Origin: Pseudomonadota bacterium | GTDB taxonomy: Bacteria > Pseudomonadota > Alphaproteobacteria > Rhizobiales > Rhizobiaceae | Assembly: GCA_023399465.1 (NCBI GenBank) | Contig: JAEWPB010000079.1 | Location: forward strand, 1-49,130 | Reading direction: 5' to 3' | DNA length: 49,130 nucleotides | In this document: positions 1 through 9,800 of the stretch, one piece after another | Layout of the letters: every line of letters begins with the position of its first letter | How positions within the stretch are numbered: the stretch's first letter is position 1 | Notes under the pieces: model-generated | Database searches by the model: none | Told to the model about the DNA's origin: nothing | Seen by the model: only the letters and a program-made list of their open reading frames with translations | Made by a program: the position numbers and the translations under genes

Positions 1-1
1 G

Positions 2-391
2 CTGGTGCAGATGGCGATCAGCCGGACGCGCGAATACTCCGCCGACCGGCGCGGGGCGGAAATCTGCGGCAACCCGATTTGGCTGGCTTCGGCGCTCGGC
101 AAGATCGCCGGCGCGGCCGAGCATATCCACAATGACGACGCCGAGCGCAACCCGGCAACGGCGCACATGTTCATCATCAATCCGCTCTCCGGCGAGCGCA
201 TGGACAACCTGTTTTCGACCCATCCCGACACCGGTAACCGCATTGCGGCACTGCAAAGGATGGCAGCAGAATTCGGGCAAGCCTCGACGGGACCGGTTCG
301 GGCTGCTAATGCGGTGCGCAAATCGCGCTCCGTACCCAATTCCGGATGGGGTCGCGGTGGTTCACAGCCACCCAAAGGACCCTGGTCTTGA
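2..391 (+). CDS. htpX: Protease HtpX, C-terminal part (gene begins before the window)
   Basis: C-terminal ~129 residues of an HtpX-type M48 zinc metalloprotease, a membrane enzyme that takes part in quality control of inner-membrane proteins. The visible piece begins just before the signature SRTREYSADRRGAE, whose glutamate in REYSAD is the third zinc ligand of the family; the HExxH motif and membrane segments lie upstream of the window. The text after it (NPATAHMFIINPLSG, FSTHPDTGNRIAAL) is typical of rhizobial HtpX. The stop TGA overlaps the TTG start of rsmB in the four bases TTGA, so the two genes are probably translated together. Confidence 0.93.
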   Translation: MVQMAISRTREYSADRRGAEICGNPIWLASALGKIAGAAEHIHNDDAERNPATAHMFIINPLSGERMDNLFSTHPDTGNRIAALQRMAAEFGQASTGPVRAANAVRKSRSVPNSGWGRGGSQPPKGPWS

Positions 392-1797
392 GTGAAAAAG
401 ACAACAAGAAGCCGTATCGCCAGAAAATGAAACCCGCTTCCGGACGATCTGCGCAAGCCCCGTCCCGACCGTCCTATGCCGACAAGCCGGGTCTTGAGGC
501 ACGTGCGGCCGCAGCCAAGATCCTCGGCGCGGTGATCGACCGCAAGACCTCGCTCGACGGCATGCTCGACCCCGGCCACGGCAATCCAAGCTACCGGGCG
601 CTGAGCGATGCCGATCAGGCGCTGGTACGAGCCATCCTCAATTCGGCACTCCGCCACCTGCCGCGCATCGAGGCGGCGATTTCGGGCATGATCGACAGTC
701 CGCTGCCGGAAGGCGCGCGGGCCTTGCATCATGTGCTGGTCGTTGCCGCGGCACAGATTCTCTACCTCGACATCCCCGACCATTCCGCCGTCGACCTGGC
801 GGTGGAACAGGCCAATCGTGACCCGCGCAACCGGCGTTTCGCCAAGCTCGTCAACGCGGTCCTGCGCCGACTGAGCCGCGAGAAGGCGGAGATCCTGGCG
901 GCAACCGCTGCCATTCCGGCGATGCCGGCCTGGTTCTACGAACGGCTGGCCGCGGTCTACGGCCGCGATGCCGCCACCCGCATTTCGGAGGCACAGCTCG
1001 AGCCGGCGGCAATCGATCTCAGCGTGAAGTCCGATCCCGAGGGCTGGGCGAAAAGGCTCGGCGGGCGCGTGCTGCCGACCGGCAGCGTCCGGCTCGGCGC
1101 CTTCGACGGCGGCATTCCGTCGCTTGACGGCTTTTCCGAGGGCGAATGGTGGGTGCAGGACGCTGCCGCCGCCATTCCCGCGCGCCTGTTCGGAGACCTC
1201 TCCGGCAAGACGGTCGTCGACCTCTGCGCGGCACCTGGCGGCAAGACCGCGCAACTGATCCTCGCCGGTGCCGAGGTGACGGCGCTCGACCAGTCGGCAA
1301 GCCGGCTGAAGCGGCTGCAGGGCAACCTCGCCCGCCTGAAGCTCGAGGCGACCACCCGCGAAATCAATATGGCGGATTTCCAGCCCGAGACGCTGTTCGA
1401 TGCCGCGCTGCTCGATGCGCCCTGCTCGTCGACCGGCACTACCCGCCGTCATCCTGATGTGCTGTGGACCAAGGGGCCGGAGGATATCGCCAAGCTCGCG
1501 AACCTGCAGGAGAAGCTGCTGCGCCACGCCCTGACGGTGGTGAAGCCGGGCGGTCTCGTCGTCTTTTCCAACTGCTCGCTCGACCCGCTGGAAGGCGAGG
1601 AGGTCGTGGCTCGCGTGCTCGCAGACTCGCCTGACTACGAGCGGGTGGCGATCAGCAAGGACGAGTGGCCCGGGCTCGAGGACGCGATCACGGCCGCGGG
1701 CGAATTCCGCACCACACCGGCGATGTTGCCGGCTTCGGAAGGGATTTCCGGCGGACTTGACGGGTTTTTCGCAGCAATATTGCGGCGGAAGCTCTGA
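388..1797 (+). CDS. rsmB: 16S rRNA (cytosine-C5) methyltransferase RsmB/Sun family
   Basis: 469-residue RNA m5C methyltransferase that would methylate cytosine 967 (E. coli numbering) of 16S rRNA. The N-terminal NusB-like RNA-binding domain spans roughly residues 25-160. The SAM-binding motif VVDLCAAPGGKT lies near residue 275-290, and the two conserved cysteines are C346 in DAPCSSTG and C396 in FSNCSLDP. The TTG at 388 is preferred as start because AAAGGA sits 8 bases upstream and the codon overlaps the htpX stop. A downstream ATG at 427 is the alternative and would remove 13 residues. Family assignment is firm; the exact target base is inferred. Confidence 0.92.
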   Translation: MSEKDNKKPYRQKMKPASGRSAQAPSRPSYADKPGLEARAAAAKILGAVIDRKTSLDGMLDPGHGNPSYRALSDADQALVRAILNSALRHLPRIEAAISGMIDSPLPEGARALHHVLVVAAAQILYLDIPDHSAVDLAVEQANRDPRNRRFAKLVNAVLRRLSREKAEILAATAAIPAMPAWFYERLAAVYGRDAATRISEAQLEPAAIDLSVKSDPEGWAKRLGGRVLPTGSVRLGAFDGGIPSLDGFSEGEWWVQDAAAAIPARLFGDLSGKTVVDLCAAPGGKTAQLILAGAEVTALDQSASRLKRLQGNLARLKLEATTREINMADFQPETLFDAALLDAPCSSTGTTRRHPDVLWTKGPEDIAKLANLQEKLLRHALTVVKPGGLVVFSNCSLDPLEGEEVVARVLADSPDYERVAISKDEWPGLEDAITAAGEFRTTPAMLPASEGISGGLDGFFAAILRRKL

Positions 1798-1911
1798 TAT
1801 TATCGAAAATTTGAACATTTAAATACAGGATCGCCTTAACCAGGCGGTCCGCCGAACTACCGGCGACTCCCATTGTCAGTAGCCATGGAGTCGGAGTGGC
1901 CAACATTGAAC

Positions 1912-3597
1912 ATGCAGTTTAGCGATCGAAGTCGTCTTTGTTATTTCTACGTGCGGGAGGCCGCGCGCCGCATTTCTCACTCCGTCTCGGCCGGGCGGAA
2001 CGCGGTGTTGCGCCTGTCGCATCGCATTCCCGATCGCCTGATCGTCGCGCCTACGGATCTTCGCCCGATCGATCCGTTCGTCGCCGAAGAGATCCTGGAA
2101 GGCCGCTTTCCGCTCGCCGGCCGTGTGCTGGAAACCGAGGGCCTGTCGCCCTTTTCGCTCGAGCTGCCGTCGAAAGTCTTTGCCGCGCGATTGCATGCCT
2201 TCCAGTGGCTGCGGCATCTCAGGGCGGAGAAGACGGCCCAGGCCAGCGCCCGTGCCCGGGTTCTCGCCGATCAGTGGATGCGGCTGCATGGCAAGCGTCC
2301 GAGCGGCATTGCCTGGGATCCCGACGTCGCAGCCAATCGGCTGATCGCCCTGCTGTCGCATTCGCCCGTGCTGCTGCAAGGAAGCGAGGCCGGTTTCTAC
2401 CGGCGTTTCATGAAGTGCATTGCCTTTCACGTGCGCCATCTGCGGCGCATTGCTCCGCGTGCAGCGGACGGAGAGATCCGGTTTCGTGTGTGCATCGCGC
2501 TGGCGATCGCTTCCGTCGCCATGCCGGTCAGGCTGTCGGTAGTGAGGAAGGCGGGGCGCGACCTCGATCGCGAGATCGAGCGGCAGATCCTTGCCGATGG
2601 CGGACATGTCTCGCGTAACCCACGGGTGACGCTCGACTTGCTGCTCGACCTTCTGCCCCTCAGACAGACCTACGTCAATCTCGGACATGACGTGCCGAGC
2701 AAGCTCATTCCCGGCATCGACCGCATGTATCCGGCCTTGCGCTTCTTCCGCCATCAGGGCGGCGATCTGGCGCTGTTTAACGGAGCCACGCCGGCGCTCG
2801 CCAATGAACTGATGTCGGTGCTGCGCTATGACGAAACCGGCGGCCAGCCGTTCAAGGCCTTGCCGCATTCGAACTATCAGCGTCTCCAGGCGGGCAATGC
2901 CGTGGTCATCGTCGATACCGGCTTTGCCCTGTCTGCCGATCTCTCCAAGACTGCCCATGCAGGCTGTCTTTCCTTCGAGTTGTCGTCAGGGCGGCACCGG
3001 TTCATCGTCAATGCCGGTTCGCCGAAATTCGCCGGCGAGCGTATCCGCCAACTGGCGCGTGCTACCGCTGCGCATTCGACGGTGACGCTTAACGAGACGT
3101 CATCGAGCCGCTTCTCTCCCTCCCCCTTCGTCGGCCCCTTGGTCGTCAGCGGCGTGACCCGCGTCGATGTCAAGCGCCAGGACCTGGACGACGGTAGCGA
3201 CGGCCTGCTCGCGATCCACGATGGCTACCTCTCGGCTTTTGGCGTACTGCACGAGCGCGAACTCAGGATGAATGCGAGCGGCACGCGGGTTTCCGGCCGC
3301 GATCGCATCGTCCATCCTGATGGCAGCAATCCCGGAACCGACGATCAGGGCGTCGCGGTGGCGCGCTTCCATGTTCATCCGGCAATCGACATGGTCCAGG
3401 CCGACCGCCACACCGTGTTCCTGACGGCGCCGGACGGCGAAACCTGGGTGTTCACGGCATCGGGCCTCGACGTGGTGATTTCCGAGGATGTGTTCTTCGC
3501 CGATGCCTCCGGCGTCCGTCATTCCGAGCAGCTCGAAGTCGCCTTCCCGCTGGCCACGCGCCCCGAAATCCGCTGGGAATTCGCAAGGCGCAAATAG
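1912..3597 (+). CDS. Heparinase II/III-like protein
   Basis: About 561 residues. The C-terminal half, roughly residues 290-540, looks like the heparinase II/III beta-sandwich domain (GCLSFELSSGRHRFIVNAG, AAHSTVTLNETSSSRF), and the N-terminal half is the helical part with repeated arginine-rich segments. Family members cleave uronic-acid polysaccharides by elimination, but rhizobial paralogues next to rsmB and purH have no proven substrate, so I assign only the family. No signal peptide is obvious. The start is uncertain: ATG 1885, TTG 1906 (GGAG 9 bases upstream) and ATG 1912 are all in frame; 1912 matches the usual N-terminus beginning just before DRSRL. A link to surface polysaccharide turnover is inference. 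Confidence 0.82.
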   Translation: MQFSDRSRLCYFYVREAARRISHSVSAGRNAVLRLSHRIPDRLIVAPTDLRPIDPFVAEEILEGRFPLAGRVLETEGLSPFSLELPSKVFAARLHAFQWLRHLRAEKTAQASARARVLADQWMRLHGKRPSGIAWDPDVAANRLIALLSHSPVLLQGSEAGFYRRFMKCIAFHVRHLRRIAPRAADGEIRFRVCIALAIASVAMPVRLSVVRKAGRDLDREIERQILADGGHVSRNPRVTLDLLLDLLPLRQTYVNLGHDVPSKLIPGIDRMYPALRFFRHQGGDLALFNGATPALANELMSVLRYDETGGQPFKALPHSNYQRLQAGNAVVIVDTGFALSADLSKTAHAGCLSFELSSGRHRFIVNAGSPKFAGERIRQLARATAAHSTVTLNETSSSRFSPSPFVGPLVVSGVTRVDVKRQDLDDGSDGLLAIHDGYLSAFGVLHERELRMNASGTRVSGRDRIVHPDGSNPGTDDQGVAVARFHVHPAIDMVQADRHTVFLTAPDGETWVFTASGLDVVISEDVFFADASGVRHSEQLEVAFPLATRPEIRWEFARRK

Positions 3598-3640
3598 GAC
3601 ATTTCCTATTGGGGCGAGCTGTGGTAACGCCTCCGGCATC

Positions 3641-3673
3641 CATTCGGTCCTTGAAAACGGACCTTGCCGAATG
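3641..3673 (+). promoter_or_regulatory. Stem-loop in the purH leader
   Basis: Between the heparinase-like gene and purH the bases CATTCGG (3641-3647) can pair with CCGAATG (3667-3673), and inside them GGTCC (3646-3650) can pair with GGACC (3659-3663), giving a compact hairpin with a TTG bulge. It ends 18 bases before the purH start and its GGGAG ribosome site. It has no T-run, so it is not a standard terminator, and it lacks the conserved core of the ZTP (pfl) riboswitch sometimes found upstream of purH. Function unknown. Confidence 0.5.
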
Positions 3674-3691
3674 CCAGATGGGAGCACACTC

Positions 3692-5308
3692 ATGGCCGTC
3701 GTTTCGAAGAAAATTCCCGCCCCCGACAAAGTCAAGATCCGCACGGCGCTGCTGTCGGTATCCGACAAGACAGGCATCGTCGAACTCGCGGGAGCGCTTG
3801 CGGCCCAGGGCGTACGGCTGCTTTCGACCGGCGGAACCCACAAGGCGCTCGCAGCGGCCGGCCTTGCCGTCACCGACGTATCCGAAGTGACCGGCTTCCC
3901 GGAGATCATGGATGGTCGGGTCAAGACCCTGCACCCCAAGGTTCACGGCGGCCTGCTGGCGATCCGCGATGATGCCGAGCATGTGGAAGCGATGAAGGCG
4001 CACGGGATCGAGGGCATCGACCTGGTAGTCATCAACCTCTATCCGTTCGAAGATGTCCGCGCGGCCGGCGGCGATTATCCGACGACGGTCGAGAACATCG
4101 ACATCGGCGGCCCGGCGATGATCCGAGCATCGGCAAAGAACCACGCCTATGTGACGATCCTGACCGATCCCTCGGATTACCCGGCCCTGCTTGAAACACT
4201 GCGCGCCGACGACGGGCAGACCGCATACGAATTCCGCCAGAAGCTGGCAGCCAAGGCATTTGCCCGCACCGCGGCTTACGACACGGCCATCTCCAACTGG
4301 TTTGCCGAGGCGCTGGACATCGAGATGCCGCGCTATCGCACCATCGGCGGCGTTCTCAAGGAGGCGATGCGCTACGGCGAAAATCCGCACCAGAGCGCCG
4401 GCTTCTACGTCACCGGCGAGAACCGTCCGGGCGTTGCCACCGCCACGCTGCTGCAAGGCAAGCAGCTGTCCTACAATAACATCAACGATACCGATGGCGC
4501 CTTCGAGCTGATCGGCGAGTTTGCGTCGGACAAGGCACCGGCCTGCGCGATCATCAAGCATGCCAATCCCTGCGGCGTTGCCACCGGCCCGACCCTCAAG
4601 GACGCCTATCTCAGGGCGCTCGCCTGCGACTCGACCTCGGCCTTCGGCGGTATCATCGCGCTCAACCAGCTGCTTGATGGCGAAACGGCGGAGGAGATCG
4701 TCAAGCTCTTCACCGAAGTCATCATTGCGCCGGAAGTTTCCGAAGAGGCGAAGGCCATCATCGCCAGGAAGCCGAACCTGCGCCTTCTCGTCACCGGCGG
4801 CCTGCCCGACCCGCGCTCGCGCGGCATCACCGCCAAGACGGTGGCCGGTGGCCTGCTCGTGCAGACGCGCGACAACGGCATGATCGAGGATATCGACCTG
4901 CGCGTCGTTACCAAGCGTGCACCGACCGCGACCGAACTCGAGGACCTGAAGTTCGCCTACAAGGTCGCCAAGCACGTCAAGTCGAATGCCATCGTCTACG
5001 CCAAGGATGGCCAGACGGCGGGGATCGGCGCCGGCCAGATGAGCCGCATCGATTCCGCCCGCATCGCGGCGATCAAGGCCGAGGAAGCAGCCAGGGCCAT
5101 GGGCTGGGCCGAGCCGATGACCAAGGGCTCCGCCGTTGCATCGGAAGCCTTCTTCCCGTTTGCGGACGGCCTGCTGTCGGCAATTGCCGCCGGTGCCACC
5201 GCAGTCATCCAGCCGGGCGGCTCGATGCGCGACGAGGAAGTGATTGCAGCGGCCGACGCCCATAACGTCGCCATGGTGTTCACCGGCATGCGGCATTTCC
5301 GCCACTAG
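3692..5308 (+). CDS. purH: Bifunctional AICAR transformylase / IMP cyclohydrolase
   Basis: 538-residue enzyme carrying out the last two steps of purine synthesis in the cytoplasm: AICAR plus 10-formyl-THF to FAICAR, then ring closure to IMP. The N-terminal MGS-like cyclohydrolase domain contains GRVKTLHPKVHGG at residues 75-87. The C-terminal transformylase domain contains SYNNINDTDGA at 260-270 and the active-site pair K289-H290 in KHANPCG. Length is normal. The start at 3692 is chosen because GGGAG lies 7 bases upstream and the protein begins MAVVSKKIP, as in other rhizobia; the frame stays open further upstream without similarity. A terminator follows directly. Confidence 0.98.
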   Translation: MAVVSKKIPAPDKVKIRTALLSVSDKTGIVELAGALAAQGVRLLSTGGTHKALAAAGLAVTDVSEVTGFPEIMDGRVKTLHPKVHGGLLAIRDDAEHVEAMKAHGIEGIDLVVINLYPFEDVRAAGGDYPTTVENIDIGGPAMIRASAKNHAYVTILTDPSDYPALLETLRADDGQTAYEFRQKLAAKAFARTAAYDTAISNWFAEALDIEMPRYRTIGGVLKEAMRYGENPHQSAGFYVTGENRPGVATATLLQGKQLSYNNINDTDGAFELIGEFASDKAPACAIIKHANPCGVATGPTLKDAYLRALACDSTSAFGGIIALNQLLDGETAEEIVKLFTEVIIAPEVSEEAKAIIARKPNLRLLVTGGLPDPRSRGITAKTVAGGLLVQTRDNGMIEDIDLRVVTKRAPTATELEDLKFAYKVAKHVKSNAIVYAKDGQTAGIGAGQMSRIDSARIAAIKAEEAARAMGWAEPMTKGSAVASEAFFPFADGLLSAIAAGATAVIQPGGSMRDEEVIAAADAHNVAMVFTGMRHFRH

Positions 5309-5348
5309 TCTGGTCTACATCGGGCGCTGTCCCGAAAGCCGATCGACG

Positions 5349-5382
5349 AGCCCCAGCGGACACCTTCCGCCGGGGCTTTTTT
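5349..5382 (+). terminator. Intrinsic terminator of purH
   Basis: AGCCCCAGCGGA pairs with TCCGCCGGGGCT around a short CACCT loop, followed by six T residues. It lies 40 bases after the purH stop and just before the end of the convergent permease gene. Confidence 0.85.
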
Positions 5383-5386
5383 GTGC

Positions 5387-6781
5387 CTAGCGGGGTTGGT
5401 CGTCGGCAGGATAAGGCGTACTCCAAAGGATCAGCAGGCCAGCGGCCAGGAAGACGATCAGCGTCGCCATTCCCACCCGTGCCGAACCGCTGGCATAGGT
5501 CGCGAGCGAAAAGGCCAGGGTGGCCATGAAGCTGGTGGCACGACCGGATAATGCGTAGAGCCCGAAATAGCGCCCGGTCTCGTTCAGGCTGATGCTGCGC
5601 GCGAGATAGGAGCGCGACGATGCCTGCACCGGGCCGAAGGAAACGCCAATCAGCAGGCCATAAAGGATGTAGGCCTTTTCCGCCGCCGTGCCGAAAAGCC
5701 CGCCGCTGTCTTCTTGCGAAAGCGGGAGCAGGCCGAAGAGGGTGAAGCCCGGTCCGGTGGAAATGATGCCGAAGGTGGCGATCAGCAGCAGGATCAGGCT
5801 GATGATGACCATCACCTTGGAACCGAGATGCCGGTCCATCCGGCCCGCAAGCAGGCAGCCGCCGATCGCGACGACATTGAGAATGATACCGTAGAGGCCG
5901 ATTTCCATAGTTGCCCAGCCGAACATGCCCGCGGCAAACGCCCCACCGAGAATGAGCAGGCCGTTGACGCCATCCTGGTAGATCATCCGGGCAAGAAGGA
6001 ACCGGGCAATGCCGCTGCGCTGCTTCAGTTCGCCGAGCGTGCCGGCGAGTTCACGAAAGCCGGAGCGGACCGCCGCACCGAGCGGCAGTCCCTTCTTCGC
6101 ATCGGGTGTGAAAAGGAACATCGGCAGGATGAAGACCAGGTACCAGATGGCGGCAATCGGCCCGGTGATGCGCGCATCCTCACCCTCGGCGGTACTCAGG
6201 CCGAACAGCGGATCGAGGCCGAGGATGGTCTTGCCCGTCTGCGGACTTGCGGCAACGAATGCGACGATGAAGATCAGCACGACCATGCCGCCGAGATAGC
6301 CGAGGCCCCAGGCGATATTGGAGATGCGGCCGACCTCGTTGCGGGGAACCAGTCTCGGCATCATCGAGTCATTGAAGACGATCGAGAACTCGGCCGCGAT
6401 CGATGCCAGGATCATGAAGATTACCGGCCACAGGATCGGTGATCCCGGTGCCGCGTACCAGAGCATGCACAGGCTGAGGATCTTGACGACGGCAAAGCAG
6501 GCGATCCAGGGCTTGCGGGCCCCCGACTGGTCGGCGATCGACCCGAGCACCGGCGACAGCAGGGCGATGACCACCGACGAGATAGTCGCCATGTTGCTCC
6601 ACATGGCCTGCGCCGAGACCGGATCATCGGTGAGGCGCGCGACGAAATAGGGCCCGAAGATGAAGGTCGTGACCACGGTGAAGAAAGGTTGCGCCGCCCA
6701 GTCGAACAGCATCCATCCCCAAATCCCTCGAGGCGGTACCGTTTGCGGCCGATCCAAAGCGCTGCCCGACACGTTCACCAT
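5387..6781 (-). CDS. MFS permease, UMF1/BtlA-like family
   Basis: 464-residue polytopic membrane protein with about 12 hydrophobic segments. The N-terminal signature IWGWMLFDWAAQPFFTVV and the early loop SIADQSGARKPW are typical of the UMF1 (Atg22-like) branch of the major facilitator superfamily, whose bacterial members are mostly of unknown substrate. A second half with LAGRMDRHLGSKV repeats the loop 2-3 type motif. It lies 115 bases downstream of the glutamate dehydrogenase gene on the same strand, so co-transcription is possible but not shown. The start is uncertain: ATG 6781 has a GGGGG run directly against it, and GTG codons at 6778 and 6772 are alternatives. Confidence 0.85.
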   Translation of the reverse strand: MVNVSGSALDRPQTVPPRGIWGWMLFDWAAQPFFTVVTTFIFGPYFVARLTDDPVSAQAMWSNMATISSVVIALLSPVLGSIADQSGARKPWIACFAVVKILSLCMLWYAAPGSPILWPVIFMILASIAAEFSIVFNDSMMPRLVPRNEVGRISNIAWGLGYLGGMVVLIFIVAFVAASPQTGKTILGLDPLFGLSTAEGEDARITGPIAAIWYLVFILPMFLFTPDAKKGLPLGAAVRSGFRELAGTLGELKQRSGIARFLLARMIYQDGVNGLLILGGAFAAGMFGWATMEIGLYGIILNVVAIGGCLLAGRMDRHLGSKVMVIISLILLLIATFGIISTGPGFTLFGLLPLSQEDSGGLFGTAAEKAYILYGLLIGVSFGPVQASSRSYLARSISLNETGRYFGLYALSGRATSFMATLAFSLATYASGSARVGMATLIVFLAAGLLILWSTPYPADDQPR

Positions 6782-6896
6782 CCCCCATTGGTGCGAAACG
6801 CGCCCAGGCGGTTTTCACCTGAGCGCGTTCGGTCTGCATCTTCCCGGAAAGATCGCCTGACTTGTCGGGCCCTTCTTCCGGTTTGCGGCGACTGTG

Positions 6897-9800
6897 TCAG
6901 CTTGTGCCGCTGTTCGCAAGGTCGCTTAGAAGTCCGGCGGCAACGGTGATGCGCGCCAGGCTCGTTTCGCCGCTCTCCGACAGCGCCACGATCTCTGCGC
7001 CGATGCGATTGATGCGGATGCGGTCCCCGGCATGCCAGGCGTGCACCGGTTGCTTCTCGCGCGGATGCTGCTCGAGTGCGGACACGATGATGGCGCGGCG
7101 GGCGGTGCTGATCTGGTCGATGCTGCGCGCCAGCGCCAGCGCTTCATAGTGGTCGGCGGAGGCAATCCGCATGGCTTTCGACAACAGCCGGCCTATACGG
7201 AAGGTCTGCGACACGGCGAAGTAGCTTTCGGCGACGCGCGTCAGCCCCTCGCCCGTCTTTTCGGCGATCGTCATGATTTCCGGCACCAGCACCATGGCGA
7301 TCAGCTCGGAAACCTCGTTGGCGAGTGTTTCCGGAACGCCTGAAGCGATCAGTTCGTTCTCGCGTGCCGCGATCTCGTCGGCGAGGTCGCTGGTCATAAC
7401 CGAGTGGATTACCATCTTGAGGTCGCGGGCCGCGGTCTGCAGCCGGTCTGCCTGCAACTGGATCGGGCCGGCCTGGCGACCGGTCTTCAGGAGTAGCCGG
7501 GTAATCATCCGGTAGATGTCGCCGATCAGCGTATAGAGACGGTTCTGAGCGATGCCACCGATCTTGCCGTCCAGCTCGTCGGCGGCATCCCACAAACGGC
7601 CGAGATTGAAGCCGTCATGCGCCAATACCGCCGCCTTGACGACTTCCGCCGGCAACGCGCCGGTGGCATCGGTCATGAGCGTTATGAAGCCGGGTCCGCC
7701 GCGGTTGATCGCCTCGTTGGCGAGAACGGTGGCGATGATCTCGCGCCGCAGCCTGTGCGCGGCGATATCCGCGGCATAGGGCTTCTGCATTTTGGCCGGG
7801 AAGTAGCGGCTGAGAGCGCCGGCGAAATACGGATCGTCCGGCAGATCACTGGCCACCAGCCTGTCGAACAGCACCAGCTTGGCATAGGACAGCAATACGC
7901 CGATTTCCGGCCGGGTCAGCGGCTTGTCACTTGCGTAGCGCTCGGTCATCGCTTGCTCGTCGGACAGGGTTTCGACCTTGCGGTTGAGTTCGCCGGAGGC
8001 CTCCAGCACGTTCATCAGCCGGGCAAGTTCCTGGCCGTTTTCCGTTCCGCGCATTTCCGTCAGCGAGATCGCCAGCGACTGCAGGTAGTTGTTGCGCAGC
8101 ACGAGGGCTGCGACTTCACTGGTCATCGCGGCGAGCAACTGGTTGCGCTTGGGCCGCGGCAGGCGGCCGTCGAGCATTGCCGGCGCAAGGGCGATCTTGA
8201 TGTTGACCTCGACGTCGGAGGAATTGACCCCCGCCGAGTTGTCGATGGCGTCCGAGTTGCAGCGGCCGCCGTTCAACGAGTAGGCGATGCGGCCCTTCTG
8301 GGTGACGCCGAGATTGGCGCCTTCGCCGATGACCCTCGCGCGAACCTCGTCGCCGGAAATCCGGATCGGATCGTTGGCGCGATCTCCGACTTCGGCATCG
8401 GTTTCGCTCGGCGCCTTGATATAGGTGCCGATGCCGCCGAACCACAGAAGATCGACCGGGCTCTTGAGGATCGCGGTCATGATCTCGAACGGGGTTGCGA
8501 CGGTCTTGGCGATACCGATCGCCGCTGCCGCTTCCGGCGTCAGCGTCACCGATTTTTCCGCACGCGATATGATCATGGCGCCGGGCGAAAGGAAGCTGCG
8601 ATCGAAATCCTGCCAGCTGGAGCGGGCGAGGCCGAACAGGCGCTTGCGCTCGGCGAAGCTCCCTTCGATGTCGGGATCGGGATCGATGAAGATGTCGCGA
8701 TGGTCGAAGGCGGCGATCAGCCGGATCTTTTCGGAAAGCAGCATGCCGTTGCCGAAGACATCGCCCGACATGTCGCCGACGCCGGCGACGGTGAACGGCG
8801 TGGTCTGGATATCGATGTCCATTTCCCGGAAGTGCCGCTTGACCGCTTCCCAGGCGCCGCGAGCGGTGATGCCCATCTTCTTGTGATCGTAGCCGGCCGA
8901 TCCGCCCGAGGCGAAGGCATCGTCCAGCCAGAAGCCGGCTTCCTGCGCCAGCGCGTTGGCGGTGTCGGAAAAGGTCGCGGTTCCCTTGTCGGCGGCAACG
9001 ACGAAGTATGGGTCGTCGCCGTCGTGGCACACGGTCCCGGCTGGCGGAACCACGTCTGCTCCCACGATGTTGTCGGTGATCGACAGCAGCGTGCGGATAT
9101 AGGTCATGTAGGCCTGCCGCCCGGCATTGAAGATCTCGTCGCGACTGCCGCCCACCGGCAATTGCTTCGGATAGAACCCGCCCTTGGCGCCGACCGGCAC
9201 GATAACGGCGTTCTTCACCTGCTGCGCCTTGACCAGACCGAGCACTTCGGTGCGATAGTCCTGGGCACGATCCGACCAGCGCAGGCCACCGCGCGCCACC
9301 TTGCCGAAGCGCAGATGCACGCCCTCGACCTCGACGCCGTAGACGAAGATCTCGCGGAACGGCCGCGGTTCGGGCAGTCCGTCCAGGTGCACCGGATCAA
9401 GCTTGAAGGCGAGCATTGCCCTGGGGCTGCCGTCAGCATTCGTCTGGAAATAGTTGGTGCGCAGCGTGGCGTCGATGGCATTGACGTAACGGCGCAAGAT
9501 CCGGTCCTCATCGAGGCTCGGAACGGTGGCAAGCCCGGTTTCGATCTTGTGGTGAAGCTCGCCGAGCCTGCGCGCGCGCACCTTCTCCGCGAGTTTCGGG
9601 TCGAGCGAATCACGAAACAGCCGGAAGATGGCTGCGGCGATCGCCGGATACTTGTCGAGCGTGCCGGCAATGTAGTCCTGCGAATAGGCGATCCCCGCCT
9701 GGCGCAGATAGCGGGCATAGGCGCGCATGACCGTCACTTCGCGCGCGGTCAGATCGGCCGAGAGGATCAGCCGGTTGAAGCTGTCATTGTCGATCGTGCC

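Noticed and set aside
3598..3691. ZTP (pfl) riboswitch ahead of purH
   Set aside because: The required conserved core, including a CCGCCTGGGC-like segment, is absent; only a simple hairpin is present.
3452..5305. 617-codon frame antisense to purH
   Set aside because: Shadow of GC-rich third codon positions; no recognisable domain and no start signals.
8116..9030. 304-codon frame on the same strand as gdh but in another frame
   Set aside because: Arg-rich shadow (RRRRPILRRCRRQG) of the gdh coding frame.
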